A stretch of 64,000 nt of DNA from Deltaproteobacteria bacterium (GCA_021413675.1 JAIOQA010000156.1:1-64000), one strand, 5' to 3'; positions 42,161-51,234 are shown, counted from the stretch's first letter. A program made the numbers and translations. Notes: generated from the letters alone by a model not told the origin.

Positions 42161-43398
42161 CAGTAATCGATCCCCAGCGCGGCCTTGTGGCCCTGCTGGA
42201 ACGGGTGCTTGGGCGAGGTCATCTCGGTCACCAGATCGGCAGCGGCGCACAGCGCCTCGGGCGCCTGACGGCCGGTGATGACCACATGCACGTGCGGCGG
42301 TCGCGTTGCGAGCGCGGCGATGACCTCGGCGCCGTCGAGGAAGCCGTAGTTGATCGCGTAGGTCAGCTCGTCGAGGACGACCAGCGAATGATCGCCAGCG
42401 GCGATCAGCTGCTTCGATCGCTCCCACGCCGCGATCGCCGCGTTGCGATCCCGCGACAGGTCATCGCTGTCCCACGTGAACCCCTGGCCCATGACCAGGA
42501 AGGTCAGCTCGGGCAGGGTCTCGGCGAACATGCGCTCGCCGGTCTTCCACTTGCCCTTGATGAACTGCACGACCGCGACGGGCAGGCCGCGGCCCATCGC
42601 GCGGAACACCAGGCCCAGCGCCGCGGTGGTCTTGCCCTTGCCCTGGCCGGTGTAGACCAGCAGCAGGCCGCGACCGGTGGGCGGCGCGGCCGGCGCCGGG
42701 CGCGGCGCGACCTCGTGCGCGATCGCGGCCGCGAGCGCTGGCGCCGCGGGCTGGCCCCACGCGCCGCCGAAGACCAGCTCGCCCAGCGGCAGCCGCGGCA
42801 GCCAGCCCGCGGTCTCGAGCGTCGGGCGATCGGGAAACGAATCGACGTGGCCCAGGCACAGGTACGCGATCGGCGCGACCCGCGCGGGGATGCCGAGGAT
42901 CGCGCGCAGCGCCTGCGGCTCGAGGATGCTGACCCAGCCGACGCCGATGCCCTCGGCGCGCGCGGCGAGCCAGAGGTTCTGGATCGCGCCGCAGGTGCTG
43001 TACGCCGAGGTCTCCGGCATCGTATGGCGCCCGATCACCGCGGGGCCCGCGCGATCGGGATCGCAGGTCACGCAGATGTTCAGCGGCGCGTCGAGGATGC
43101 CTTCGAGCTTGAAGCCCAGGTACGCCGCCCTGCGCGCATCGTCGAAGGCCTCGGCGGCGCGCAGCCGCTCGGCCTGGACGTGGGCGTGCACCGCTTCGCG
43201 AGTCGCGCGATCCTCGACGACGATGAAGCTCCACGGCTGCGAGAAGCCGACCGACCCCGCGTGGTGCGCCGCGGAGAGGATGCGCGCCAGCACCTCGGGC
43301 GCGATCGGATCGGGGCGGAACGCGCGGATGTCGCGGCGGCCGGCGATGGCCTCGTAGACGCCGCGGCGCCACGCGGCGGGGAAGCGCAGATCGGTCAT
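42160..43398 (-). CDS. Fused BluB (dimethylbenzimidazole synthase) and CobO/BtuR (corrinoid adenosyltransferase)
   Basis: A 412-residue two-domain enzyme. Residues 1-205 are BluB-like nitroreductase fold (YEAIAGRRDIRAFRPDPI, GFSQPWSFIVVED, AAYLGFKLEGILDAPLNI), which in known members destroys FMNH2 with O2 to make 5,6-dimethylbenzimidazole. A short Ala/Pro linker leads to residues 235-412, a CobO/CobA-type ATP:corrinoid adenosyltransferase with P-loop VYTGQGKGKTTAALG, VVQFIKGKWKTGE and VLDELTYAINYG. The two activities are normally separate proteins. One base overlap with cbiA and a four-base overlap with the upstream fusion. Confidence 0.9.
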   Translation of the reverse strand: MTDLRFPAAWRRGVYEAIAGRRDIRAFRPDPIAPEVLARILSAAHHAGSVGFSQPWSFIVVEDRATREAVHAHVQAERLRAAEAFDDARRAAYLGFKLEGILDAPLNICVTCDPDRAGPAVIGRHTMPETSAYSTCGAIQNLWLAARAEGIGVGWVSILEPQALRAILGIPARVAPIAYLCLGHVDSFPDRPTLETAGWLPRLPLGELVFGGAWGQPAAPALAAAIAHEVAPRPAPAAPPTGRGLLLVYTGQGKGKTTAALGLVFRAMGRGLPVAVVQFIKGKWKTGERMFAETLPELTFLVMGQGFTWDSDDLSRDRNAAIAAWERSKQLIAAGDHSLVVLDELTYAINYGFLDGAEVIAALATRPPHVHVVITGRQAPEALCAAADLVTEMTSPKHPFQQGHKAALGIDY

Positions 43399-45389
43399 GG
43401 GGCTCCCAGGGTGGCCAGCGCGCACGCGATCAGCGCGGCCGGGGTGTCGTCCGCGGCCCGGACGATGTGGCGCGCGCCGTGCGCGCGCGCCGCGGCCTCG
43501 GTGGCGGGCCCCATCGCCACCATCGGGACCGCGTGCAGCGCGTCGGGCGCGCCGGCGAGCAGGTTGCGCGCCGCCGACGAGCTGGGCAGCACGACCAGAT
43601 CGATCGGCGGCAGCGGCGGCCGCACCTCCGCGAGGTGCTGGCGATACGCGACGACGGTGTCGACCTCCGCGCCGACGGCGGTCAGCTCGTTCACGAGCGC
43701 CGGGCGGCCGGCGTCCGAGGTCACGAGCAGGAACCGGCGACCGGCGAAGGTCGCGGCGTGCTCGGCGAGCGCCTCGGCGCAGGCGCCGCGCAGGGCGAGC
43801 TGCGGCGTGATCCCGAGGTCGGCCAGCGCGCCGGCGGCGCCGGTGCCGATCGCGATGACCGGCCGCGCGCCCAGATCGGCGGCGATCGCGCGCGCGCCGG
43901 CCGCGCAGCCGATGAGGAGTGCGGCGTGATCTGCATCAGGCGTGATCGCGAGCGACGCGGGCACGACCGTGATCGCCGGGGCCTCGATCACATCCGCGCC
44001 GAGGCCGCGCAGCGCCCGCGCGATCGCCGACGGCTCGGGCCGCGCGCGCGCCACGATCAGCCGGCGGCCGTCGAGGGCGCGATCGCGCTCGAACCACGCG
44101 ATCGTGTCGCGCAGCCCGACGACCTCGCCCACGAGGATCAGCGCTGGCACCGCGGGATCGACGTCCGCGATCCGCGCTGCGAGCGTGGCCAGCGTCCCGA
44201 CGATGACCCGCTGCGCCGGCGTGCTCGCCGCGCCGATGTACGCGGCCGGCGTGGTCGGCGCGCGGCCGCCTTCGACCAGCCGCGCGAGGTTCGCGGCGAG
44301 GCCGTGGGCCGCCATGTACATCGCGATCGTGCCGGTGCCCGCGGCCAGCGCGGCCCAGTCGGTGCGCGAGGTGGCACCGCCGCTGTCGTGGCCGCTCACG
44401 AACGTCACGTCGGAGGCGAGCGCGCGGTGTGTGAGCGGGATGCCGGCACACGCCGCCGCGCCCAGCGCCGCCGAGATGCCGGGCACGATCGTGAACGGGA
44501 TGCCGGCCTCGGTCAGCTCCTCGGCCTCCTCGCCGCCGCGGCCGAAGATCATCGGATCGCCGGCCTTGAGCCGGACCACGGTCTTGCCGGCGCGCGCGCG
44601 CTCGAGCACCGCCGGGTGCAGGCGGTAGGTCGTCGGGCCGCCGCCGTGCCGGCGCCCGACCGGCAACAGCTCGGCGCGCGGGTTCGCCAGCGCGAGGATC
44701 GCCGGCGGTACCAGCGCGTCGTGCGCGATCACGTCGGCGGTGCGCAGGAGCTCGGCGGCGCGCACGGTGAGGAGCCCCGGATCGCCCGGGCCCGCGCCCA
44801 CGAGGTGGACGATGCCGCCGCGCTCGGGCGCCGGGTCGAGCACGCGCAGCGCCCACGCGAAGCGATCGGCCCGCGAGGTGCAGTCCTCGGGCAGGTGATG
44901 CACGACCCGCGGGTCGGCGTGGCGGCGCAAGAGCCCGTCGAGGATGTGCTGGTAGCGCAGCTGCAGGAACGGCCGCGGCGGGCGCACGCCGTCGCGCACG
45001 TAGGGCAGGACGCCGGCGGGCAGGACGAGGATCGCGTCGTAGCGCGCCAGATGCTCGACCGGTCCGCGCAACAGCTCGGGCGGGGCGTCCCACCCCTCGC
45101 CGTCGACGCAGCCGTGGTAGAGCGCGTACGCCGCGAAGTCGATGCAGGCGTTGTCGGCGATGAACGCGGGCGTCGCGCGCTCGCGTGCGGCGCGGCCGCG
45201 CCACATCGCGAGCAGGATCGCCTGCGCCTCGTCGGTCGGCAGCGCGGCGAGCGACCGCCGCGTGCGCACCAGGTGCGCGCGCATCTCCTCCTCGAACAGC
45301 GGCAGCTCGAGCTCGGCCGCGAGCATCGTCGCGAGCGTGGTCTTGCCCACCCCCGCCGCGCCCGCGATCCCGATGCGCCTAGCCCGCAT
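43395..45389 (-). CDS. Triple fusion: P-loop NTPase, uroporphyrinogen-III C-methyltransferase (CobA), uroporphyrinogen-III synthase (HemD)
   Basis: A 664-residue protein. Residues 1-188 form a P-loop NTPase/kinase (GAAGVGKTT at 10-18, later RYDAILVLPAG and a basic lid) resembling NadR-type AAA ATPases. Residues 192-435 are a SUMT domain (VHLVGAGPGDPGLLTVRAAE, VVRLKAGDPMIFGRGGEE, VPGISAALGAAACAGIPLTHR) that makes precorrin-2. Residues 440-664 are a HemD domain (RRLIVARARPEPSAIARALR, LVVLPSSSAARNLLAG). CobA-HemD fusions are known; the NTPase head is unexpected. The start lies 11 bases inside cobM. The function of the head, perhaps gating substrate entry, is unknown. Confidence 0.88.
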   Translation of the reverse strand: MRARRIGIAGAAGVGKTTLATMLAAELELPLFEEEMRAHLVRTRRSLAALPTDEAQAILLAMWRGRAARERATPAFIADNACIDFAAYALYHGCVDGEGWDAPPELLRGPVEHLARYDAILVLPAGVLPYVRDGVRPPRPFLQLRYQHILDGLLRRHADPRVVHHLPEDCTSRADRFAWALRVLDPAPERGGIVHLVGAGPGDPGLLTVRAAELLRTADVIAHDALVPPAILALANPRAELLPVGRRHGGGPTTYRLHPAVLERARAGKTVVRLKAGDPMIFGRGGEEAEELTEAGIPFTIVPGISAALGAAACAGIPLTHRALASDVTFVSGHDSGGATSRTDWAALAAGTGTIAMYMAAHGLAANLARLVEGGRAPTTPAAYIGAASTPAQRVIVGTLATLAARIADVDPAVPALILVGEVVGLRDTIAWFERDRALDGRRLIVARARPEPSAIARALRGLGADVIEAPAITVVPASLAITPDADHAALLIGCAAGARAIAADLGARPVIAIGTGAAGALADLGITPQLALRGACAEALAEHAATFAGRRFLLVTSDAGRPALVNELTAVGAEVDTVVAYRQHLAEVRPPLPPIDLVVLPSSSAARNLLAGAPDALHAVPMVAMGPATEAAARAHGARHIVRAADDTPAALIACALATLGAP

Positions 45390-46164
45390 CGCGCGCGCCG
45401 TCCTTGCGCGCGGTGCCGCGGCGGAAGCGATGGGTGAACGCCGGGTCGTAGAGCTTCGAGGCCGCGAAGTCGGTCGCGGTCAGCACCCGGCCGACGAGGA
45501 TCATCGACTGCGACCGGATCTTCGCCGCCTTCACCTGCGCGGCGATGTCGGCCAGCGTGCCGCGCACGATCTGCTGATCGGGGCAGGTCGCCTTGTGCAC
45601 GACCGCGACCGGGCAATCGGCGCCGTACGCAGGGATCAGCTCCTCGACCACGTCGGCGAGCAGCGTGATGCTGAGGAACAGCGCGAGGGTCGCGCCGTGG
45701 CGGGCGAGGTCGGCGAGCTTCTCGCGCTCGGGCATCGGCGTCCGGCCCTCGGCGCGGGTCAGGATCACCGTCTGGCTGAGCTCGGGCAGCGTGAGCTCGC
45801 GGCCGAGCACCGCCGCCGCCGCGGTGAACGACGACACGCCGGGCACGATCTCGTAGGCGATGCCGAGCTCGTCCATGCGCCGCATCTGCTCGCCGGTCGA
45901 GCCGAACACCGAGGGATCGCCGGTGTGGACGCGGGCGACGTCGTGATCGGCGTCGCGCGCGGCGACGATCACGTCGAGGATCTGCGCGAGGGTCATCGCC
46001 GCGGAGTCGAGGACCTGCGCGTCCGGACGGGCGCGGGCCAGCACCTCGCGCGGCACCAGCGAGCCGGTGTAGAGGACGACCGGGCAGCGGGCGATGAGCG
46101 CCGCGCCGCGCAGCGTGAGCAGCTCCGGGTCGCCCGGGCCCGCACCGATGATGTAGACGCGCAT
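45379..46164 (-). CDS. cobM: Precorrin-4 / cobalt-precorrin-4 C11-methyltransferase CobM (CbiF)
   Basis: A 261-residue tetrapyrrole methylase. VYIIGAGPGDPELLTLRGAA at the N-terminus, LYTGSLVPREVL, RVHTGDPSVFGSTGEQM, and YEIVPGVSSFTAAAAVLGREL are hallmarks of CobM/CbiF. The C-terminal YDPAFTHRFR is typical of the subgroup. Its gene follows a hypothetical gene after 23 bases, one of the few gaps in this operon. Confidence 0.94.
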   Translation of the reverse strand: MRVYIIGAGPGDPELLTLRGAALIARCPVVLYTGSLVPREVLARARPDAQVLDSAAMTLAQILDVIVAARDADHDVARVHTGDPSVFGSTGEQMRRMDELGIAYEIVPGVSSFTAAAAVLGRELTLPELSQTVILTRAEGRTPMPEREKLADLARHGATLALFLSITLLADVVEELIPAYGADCPVAVVHKATCPDQQIVRGTLADIAAQVKAAKIRSQSMILVGRVLTATDFAASKLYDPAFTHRFRRGTARKDGARDAG

Positions 46165-46187
46165 GGATTCCTCGAGAGTGGGAGGGG

Positions 46188-46601
46188 CTAGCTGCAGCGC
46201 AGGACCGCGTCGCGGACGATCTGCCAGACCGGCGCGGGCAGCTCCGCGAGCCAGCGGCCCGGGATGGCGGTGGGGACGGGCGCGTCGTCGTCGTCGCGCT
46301 GGCCGGTGGCGAGCCGCCACAGCCGTTCGCTGATCGACCCGGTGCGCGGGATGACGAAGGAATGGACCAGGAGACGCGCGAGCCCCTCGCCCTCGACATC
46401 GAGGGTCAGCCACGGCGGCGCGAGGTCCGGCGGCCGGACAACATGGAGATGGATGAATGGCGTGGTCAGCGCGTCGATCGCGCCCGGCGGCGCGAACCCC
46501 GCCGCCTCCCAGTCGCACGGCACCTTGGGGTTGCCGACGAGGTAGTACGCACCGTCGGTGTCGGCGAGGATCGCGCCGGCCAGGCGGCCGACCCGCGCCA
46601 T
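46188..46601 (-). CDS. Conserved-looking protein of unknown function within the cobalamin operon
   Basis: A 137-residue soluble protein, MARVGRLAGAILADTDGAYYL at the start, with PPWLTLDVEGEGLARLLVHSF and a C-terminal half rich in Asp and Trp (PGRWLAELPAPVWQIVRDAV). No signal, membrane helix or cofactor motif is seen. It is joined by a one-base overlap (TGATG) to cobJ and lies between cobJ and cobM, so a role in C-ring or corrin handling, or an accessory to these methylases, is possible. I do not recognise a family. Confidence 0.75.
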   Translation of the reverse strand: MARVGRLAGAILADTDGAYYLVGNPKVPCDWEAAGFAPPGAIDALTTPFIHLHVVRPPDLAPPWLTLDVEGEGLARLLVHSFVIPRTGSISERLWRLATGQRDDDDAPVPTAIPGRWLAELPAPVWQIVRDAVLRCS

Positions 46602-47443
46602 CACGCCACCTCCGGGCCGGCCGCGGGCGGCGGATCGACGACCAGCGAGAACCCGGCCCGCTGCCCGGCGTGGATCGCGCCGTCGGCGTCGTACTTGTTG
46701 CCGTAGCCGCGCGGCGTGACCATGTAGCCCTCGAACGCGTAGGTCTGCGACGAGCCGACCAGCACGGTCGTCAGCATCCCGATCTCGTAGTCGAGGAAGT
46801 GATCGACGTCGGTGACGACCGCGTCCTGGAGCTTGCGGTAGGCGCTCTTGACCAGCGCGACCGGGGTCGTGCCGCTGCGGTGGCGCCGGATGATCGCCTG
46901 CGCCGTCACGATCTGGCGCGTGCGCCGGCCGCTGGCGGGGTTGTACAGGCCGATCACGAAGTCCGCCGCAGCGGCGGCTTCGATGCGGCGCTCGATCACC
47001 GGCCATGGCGTGAGCAGGTCCGAGAGCGAGATCGCGCAGAAGTCGTGGACCAGCGGTGCGCCGACCAGCGAGCCGCACGAGTTGAGCGCGGTCATGCCGG
47101 GGATCAAGCGCAGCTCCGGCGAGGCGCCGCGGGTCCAGCCGAGGTCGCGCAGCACCTGGAACACGAGGCCGGCCATGCCGTACACGCCCGGATCGCCCGA
47201 CGAGATCAGCGCGACCTTCGCGCCGTCGCGCGCGCGCTCGACCGCGGCCCTGGCCCGGCCGATCTCCTCGGTCATGCCGGTGCGGATGACCTCCTTGCCG
47301 ACGATCAGCTCGCGGACGAGCTTGATGTACGTGGTGTAGCCGACGATGACGTCGGCGTCGGCGATCGCGGCCAGCGCCGCGGGGGTCGTGTGGGCGTGGG
47401 CGCCGGGCCCGATGCCGACGACGTAGAGGATGCCGTGGCTCAT
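46601..47443 (-). CDS. cobJ: Precorrin-3B / cobalt-factor III C17-methyltransferase CobJ (CbiH)
   Basis: A 280-residue methylase that also drives ring contraction. Hallmarks: LYVVGIGPGAHAHTTPAAL, VIVGYTTYIKLVREL, ISSGDPGVYGMAGLVFQ, IPGMTALNSCGSLVGAPLVHDF, and LYNPASGRRTRQI. C-terminal GYMVTPRGYGNKY is typical. Unfused and of normal length. Starts four bases inside cbiG's stop region (ATGA) and shares one base with the following hypothetical gene. Confidence 0.95.
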   Translation of the reverse strand: MSHGILYVVGIGPGAHAHTTPAALAAIADADVIVGYTTYIKLVRELIVGKEVIRTGMTEEIGRARAAVERARDGAKVALISSGDPGVYGMAGLVFQVLRDLGWTRGASPELRLIPGMTALNSCGSLVGAPLVHDFCAISLSDLLTPWPVIERRIEAAAAADFVIGLYNPASGRRTRQIVTAQAIIRRHRSGTTPVALVKSAYRKLQDAVVTDVDHFLDYEIGMLTTVLVGSSQTYAFEGYMVTPRGYGNKYDADGAIHAGQRAGFSLVVDPPPAAGPEVA

Positions 47444-48573
47444 GCGACTCCAGGGGATAGGGCGCGGCGCGGGTGCGGGATGCGCGCGACCGCCACGGTC
47501 ATCGAGCGCCCGGCGCCGGGCTCGGTGTAGATCTGCTTGGTGACCGCGAGTGCGCGCGCGCCGGCCGCGCGCAGCGCCGCGGGCTCGCACACCCCGCGGG
47601 TGCCGACGTGGCGCTGCACGACGGTCGACGGCGTCTCGATGCCGGCGGTGGCGTCGAGCTCGTCCGCGGTGAAGGTCATCAGCGGCCAGCGGTGGCGCGC
47701 GCACAGCGCGAGGAACGCGGGCTCACTGGCCTTGAGATCGATCGTGGCGATCGCCTGGATCGATCGCGGCGACAGCTGGTGGCGGGCCAGCACGGTCATG
47801 AGCCCACGCTCGACCATCGCCGGATCCGCGCCGCGATCGCAGCCCAGGCCCACGACCAGGCTGCGCGGCCGGTAGATGACCGCGTTGGCCCAGTGCGCGG
47901 GGTGCGAGTCGCGCAGCTCGCGATCGGTCGCGATCAGCAGGATCTCGGCGGCGGCAGGATCGACGTCGTCGAGCGCGGTCGTGTAGCGCACGCCCTCGGG
48001 CAGCGTCCGGTCCTCGGGCCAGAAGCCGGGCTCGCCGGCCTCCTGCACGAACACCACGGGCGCCGCGTTGACCACCGCGGCGCAGCCGCGCGTGACGTTG
48101 CGGTCCGGATCGTCGAGCTCCCAGCCCAGCTCGCGGCCGAGGATGTCGACGGTCAGCGTGCCGCGGACATCGGACGCGGTCGTGATGACGGGTACCGCCG
48201 CGAGCGCGGCCGCGACCCGCGCGGTCAGCTCGTTGCCGCGGCCGACGTGGCCCGACAGCACGCAGATCGCGAAGCGCGCGTCGTCGTCGACGCAGACCAC
48301 CGCCGGATCGACCTTCTTGTCGCGCAGGAGCGGCGCGACCATGCGCACCACCGCGCCGACGCTGATCACGAAGACGTGGCAGTCGTACTGGCCGAAGAGT
48401 TCGACGAGCCACGGCCCCATCGGCAACGGCATCGGACGGGCCTCGGGCGGCGCCAGCGCGCGGACCTTGTCGGAGGCGAAGAGGTGGGCCGCGGGGAACG
48501 CCGCGAGCAGGCGCTGTGCGATGCCGACGCCGTGGCGGGTGATCGCGTGGATCGCCATGGGCGCGCGGGTCAT
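47440..48573 (-). CDS. cbiG: Cobalt-precorrin-5A hydrolase CbiG
   Basis: A 377-residue protein that opens the lactone of cobalt-precorrin-5A in the anaerobic pathway. The CbiG N-terminal and middle domains (HVFVISVGAVVRMVAPLL, CVLSGHVGRGNELT) are followed by the C-terminal domain (VVGLGCDRGADPAMVERGL, TIDLKASEPAFLAL). The ATG at 48573 overlaps the cobI stop; an internal ATG at 48558 is the only alternative. Its presence together with CbiD marks the early-cobalt-insertion route. Confidence 0.94.
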   Translation of the reverse strand: MTRAPMAIHAITRHGVGIAQRLLAAFPAAHLFASDKVRALAPPEARPMPLPMGPWLVELFGQYDCHVFVISVGAVVRMVAPLLRDKKVDPAVVCVDDDARFAICVLSGHVGRGNELTARVAAALAAVPVITTASDVRGTLTVDILGRELGWELDDPDRNVTRGCAAVVNAAPVVFVQEAGEPGFWPEDRTLPEGVRYTTALDDVDPAAAEILLIATDRELRDSHPAHWANAVIYRPRSLVVGLGCDRGADPAMVERGLMTVLARHQLSPRSIQAIATIDLKASEPAFLALCARHRWPLMTFTADELDATAGIETPSTVVQRHVGTRGVCEPAALRAAGARALAVTKQIYTEPGAGRSMTVAVARIPHPRRALSPGVA

Positions 48574-49331
48574 GCGCAGATGCTCCGCAGCGGGGTGCCG
48601 GCGAGCACGCCGCTGTGCTCCTTGCGCGACACGATGATCATCGCGAAGCAGTCGCCGCGCGCCGCCGGCACCTCGCGCAGGTCGCGAAGGATGCGCTGGT
48701 CGGCCATCGTCGCGCGCGAGACGTAGACCGCGCGATCGAGCAGCCCGACCCGCGTGAGCGTGGCGATGATGTGGGGCAGCTCGCCTCCGAGCTTCATCAG
48801 CACGACGGTGTCGAACGCGGCGAGCAGCGCCTCGAGATCGCCGAGGCCATAGGTCGCGGGGATGATCGCGATCCGTTCCTGGCCATCGGCGAGGGGCACG
48901 CCGGTCACCGACGGCACCGCGGTGATCGAGGTGATGCCGGGCACGACCTCGACCTTGACGCCGGGCCAGCGCGAGGGGGCCGCCTGCGCGAGATAGATGA
49001 AGCTCGAGAACAGCGACGGATCGCCCTCGGTGGCGAACGCGACGTCGCGGCCCGCCTCGAGGTGTGCGCCGATCGCGGCCAGCGCGGCATCCCATGCCGG
49101 GCGCAGCCGCGCCGGGTCCTTGCTCATCGGGAAGGTGAGGAACAGCCGGAGCTGATCGGCGACCGCGCCGAGGGTCGGGCGCAGGATCTGCCAGGCCATC
49201 GACGCACCGTGATCGTTGCTGCGCGGCAGCGCGAGCACCGGCGCGCGGCGCAGCACGTCGAGCGCGCGCAGCGTGATCAAGTCCGGTGCGCCGGGGCCAA
49301 CCCCGACGCCGTAGAGCGTGCCGTAGTTCAT
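48570..49331 (-). CDS. cobI: Precorrin-2 / cobalt-factor II C20-methyltransferase CobI (CbiL)
   Basis: A 253-residue tetrapyrrole methylase with GTLYGVGVGPGAPDLITLRAL, FATEGDPSLFSSFIYL, VVPGITSITAVPSVTGVPLA and VVLMKLGGELP, typical of the C20 enzyme. Joined to cobL and cbiG by four-base overlaps. In this CbiX/CbiD context the substrate is probably cobalt-factor II. Confidence 0.94.
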   Translation of the reverse strand: MNYGTLYGVGVGPGAPDLITLRALDVLRRAPVLALPRSNDHGASMAWQILRPTLGAVADQLRLFLTFPMSKDPARLRPAWDAALAAIGAHLEAGRDVAFATEGDPSLFSSFIYLAQAAPSRWPGVKVEVVPGITSITAVPSVTGVPLADGQERIAIIPATYGLGDLEALLAAFDTVVLMKLGGELPHIIATLTRVGLLDRAVYVSRATMADQRILRDLREVPAARGDCFAMIIVSRKEHSGVLAGTPLRSICA

Positions 49332-50590
49332 CGCGCCTCCGGTACCGGGCGCGATGGCGCGGTGACCGCGAAGATCTGGATCGGGTTGAGCGCCTCGTAG
49401 CGCAGGTAGCGCGCGAGCGGCTCGGCCCGCGCGATCTGCACCAGCGTGACGTCGGGTACCAGGTCGCGGCCGCGCAGCGCCTGGTAGACCTCGGCGGCGT
49501 TCTCGAGCGTGATCGCGTTGACCACCAGCCGGCCGCCGGGCCGCAGCCGCGCGAGCGCAACGTCGACGATCGCGGTCATGCTGCCCTTGCTGCCGCCGAT
49601 GAAGACCGCGTCGGGAGCGGGCAGGTCGGCGAGCGCGTCCGGGGCGAGCCCGGGGATGACGTGGACGTTGTCGACGCCGAGCTCGCGGGCGTTGGCGCGG
49701 CACAGCGCGACGCCCTCGGGATCGACCTCGATCGCGTAGGTGCGGCCCTCGGGCGCGAGCATCGCCGCCTCGATCGCGATCGAGCCCGAGCCCGCGCCGA
49801 CGTCCCACACCACGCTGTCGCGGCGCAGCGCCATCGCGCCGAGGGTGAGGAGCCGGATCTCGCGCTTGGTGATGAGGCCCTTCTTCGGCGTGCGCCGTGC
49901 GAACGCGTCCTCGTGCAGGAACGGGATCGTCGGCGGCGCGCGCCAGGCGGTGTCGGTCCGGACCAGGATCAGCACGTTCAGCGGATCGACGTCGGAGACC
50001 AGGGCAAGCTCGGCGAGCGGCAGCTGGCGGACGCGCTCGTCGGCGCCGCCCAGGCGCTCGCACACCCACGCGGTCCACGCCGCCTCGCCGTACTCGATCA
50101 TCTGCGCGGCGATCCGCGGCGGCGAGTGCTCGTCGTCGGTGAGGAGCGCGACCTTGGCCAGGCGTGCGAGTCGGGTCACGAGGCCGTCGAGGGAGCGGCC
50201 GTGCACCGACAGCAGCGCCGCGTCGCCCCAGTCGAGGCCGGCGCGGGCGAAGGCGAGCTGCATCGAGCTCGGCTGCGGGATGATCTCCACGTGGGGCGCG
50301 CCGAGGCGCGCGATCACCCGCCGGCCAACGCCGAAGAACAGCGGGTCGCCCGAGGCCAGGATGCAGACGTTCTGATCCTCGGCCAGCGCGGCGACGCGAT
50401 CGAGGATCGCGGTCAGGCCGCCGCGCAGGGCGATGCGCTCACCCGCGAACTGCGGGAAGAAGGCGAGATGGCGCTCGCCGCCGACCAGCACCGCGGCGCG
50501 ACTGACCGCGCCCACCGCGCGGCTGGTCAGGCCGAGGCAGCCGTCGTCGCCGATGCCGACGAGCGTGACCGCGCGCGTCGGGGCGTTCAT
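49328..50590 (-). CDS. cobL: Precorrin-6B C5,15-methyltransferase/decarboxylase CobL (CbiE-CbiT fusion)
   Basis: A 420-residue fusion. Residues 1-200 are the CbiE-type methylase (LVGIGDDGCLGLTSRA, VGGERHLAFFP, ASGDPLFFGVGRR). Residues 215-420 are the CbiT-type Rossmann methyltransferase/decarboxylase (GLITKREIRLLTLG, WDVGAGSGSIAIEAA, IGGSKGSMTAI). The fused arrangement is typical of the aerobic set and of many anaerobic-type pathways. Start overlaps the cbiC stop. Confidence 0.95.
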   Translation of the reverse strand: MNAPTRAVTLVGIGDDGCLGLTSRAVGAVSRAAVLVGGERHLAFFPQFAGERIALRGGLTAILDRVAALAEDQNVCILASGDPLFFGVGRRVIARLGAPHVEIIPQPSSMQLAFARAGLDWGDAALLSVHGRSLDGLVTRLARLAKVALLTDDEHSPPRIAAQMIEYGEAAWTAWVCERLGGADERVRQLPLAELALVSDVDPLNVLILVRTDTAWRAPPTIPFLHEDAFARRTPKKGLITKREIRLLTLGAMALRRDSVVWDVGAGSGSIAIEAAMLAPEGRTYAIEVDPEGVALCRANARELGVDNVHVIPGLAPDALADLPAPDAVFIGGSKGSMTAIVDVALARLRPGGRLVVNAITLENAAEVYQALRGRDLVPDVTLVQIARAEPLARYLRYEALNPIQIFAVTAPSRPVPEAR

Positions 50591-51234
50591 GCGGCCTCCT
50601 GCGACAAGAGGAGCAGCGCGTGGATGATCGCGACCGCGATCGGGCTGCCGCCCTTGCGGCCGCGCGCCACGATGTGGGGCGCGGACAGCGCGAGCACTGC
50701 CTCCTTGGATTCCGCCGCGGACACGAACCCGACCGGCACGCCGATGATCAGCGCCGGGCGGGCGCCCTCGCGCTCGATCAGGCGCACGACCTCGAGCAGC
50801 GCGGTCGGCGCGTTGCCGATCGCGACGATCGCGCCGTCGAGCACGCCGGCGCGGTGGGCCTTGCGCATCGCCTCGATCGCGCGCGTGGTGTTCGCCTGGC
50901 GCGCGGTCGCGATCACGTCGTCATCGGAGATGTTGGCGTGGATCGCGCAGCCGTAGGCGTCGAGGCGATCCTGGTTGAGTCCCGCCGCGATCATCCGGAC
51001 GTCGACGACGATCGGGCAACCGCCGCGCAGCGCCGCGATGCCTGACGCCACGGCGTCGGACGACAGGCGCAGGAGCGACTTGAACTCGAAGTCGGCGGTC
51101 GCGTGGATCACCCGGCGCACGACCTGCCATTCACGGGGGCCGAAGTCGTGGGCGCCGGCCTCGGCGTCGACGATCGCGAAGGAGCCGTCCTCGATGCTGC
51201 GGCCGAGCGCGGTCAGCTGGCGCATGTCGTTCAT
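50587..51234 (-). CDS. cbiC: Precorrin-8X methylmutase CbiC (CobH)
   Basis: A 215-residue isomerase moving the C11 methyl to C12. The conserved catalytic His is in VRRVIHATADFEF, and GNAPTALLEVVRLIEREGA and GVPVGFVSAAESKEAVLA are family marks. Full length. Overlaps cbiD upstream and cobL downstream by four bases each. Confidence 0.95.
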   Translation of the reverse strand: MNDMRQLTALGRSIEDGSFAIVDAEAGAHDFGPREWQVVRRVIHATADFEFKSLLRLSSDAVASGIAALRGGCPIVVDVRMIAAGLNQDRLDAYGCAIHANISDDDVIATARQANTTRAIEAMRKAHRAGVLDGAIVAIGNAPTALLEVVRLIEREGARPALIIGVPVGFVSAAESKEAVLALSAPHIVARGRKGGSPIAVAIIHALLLLSQEAA

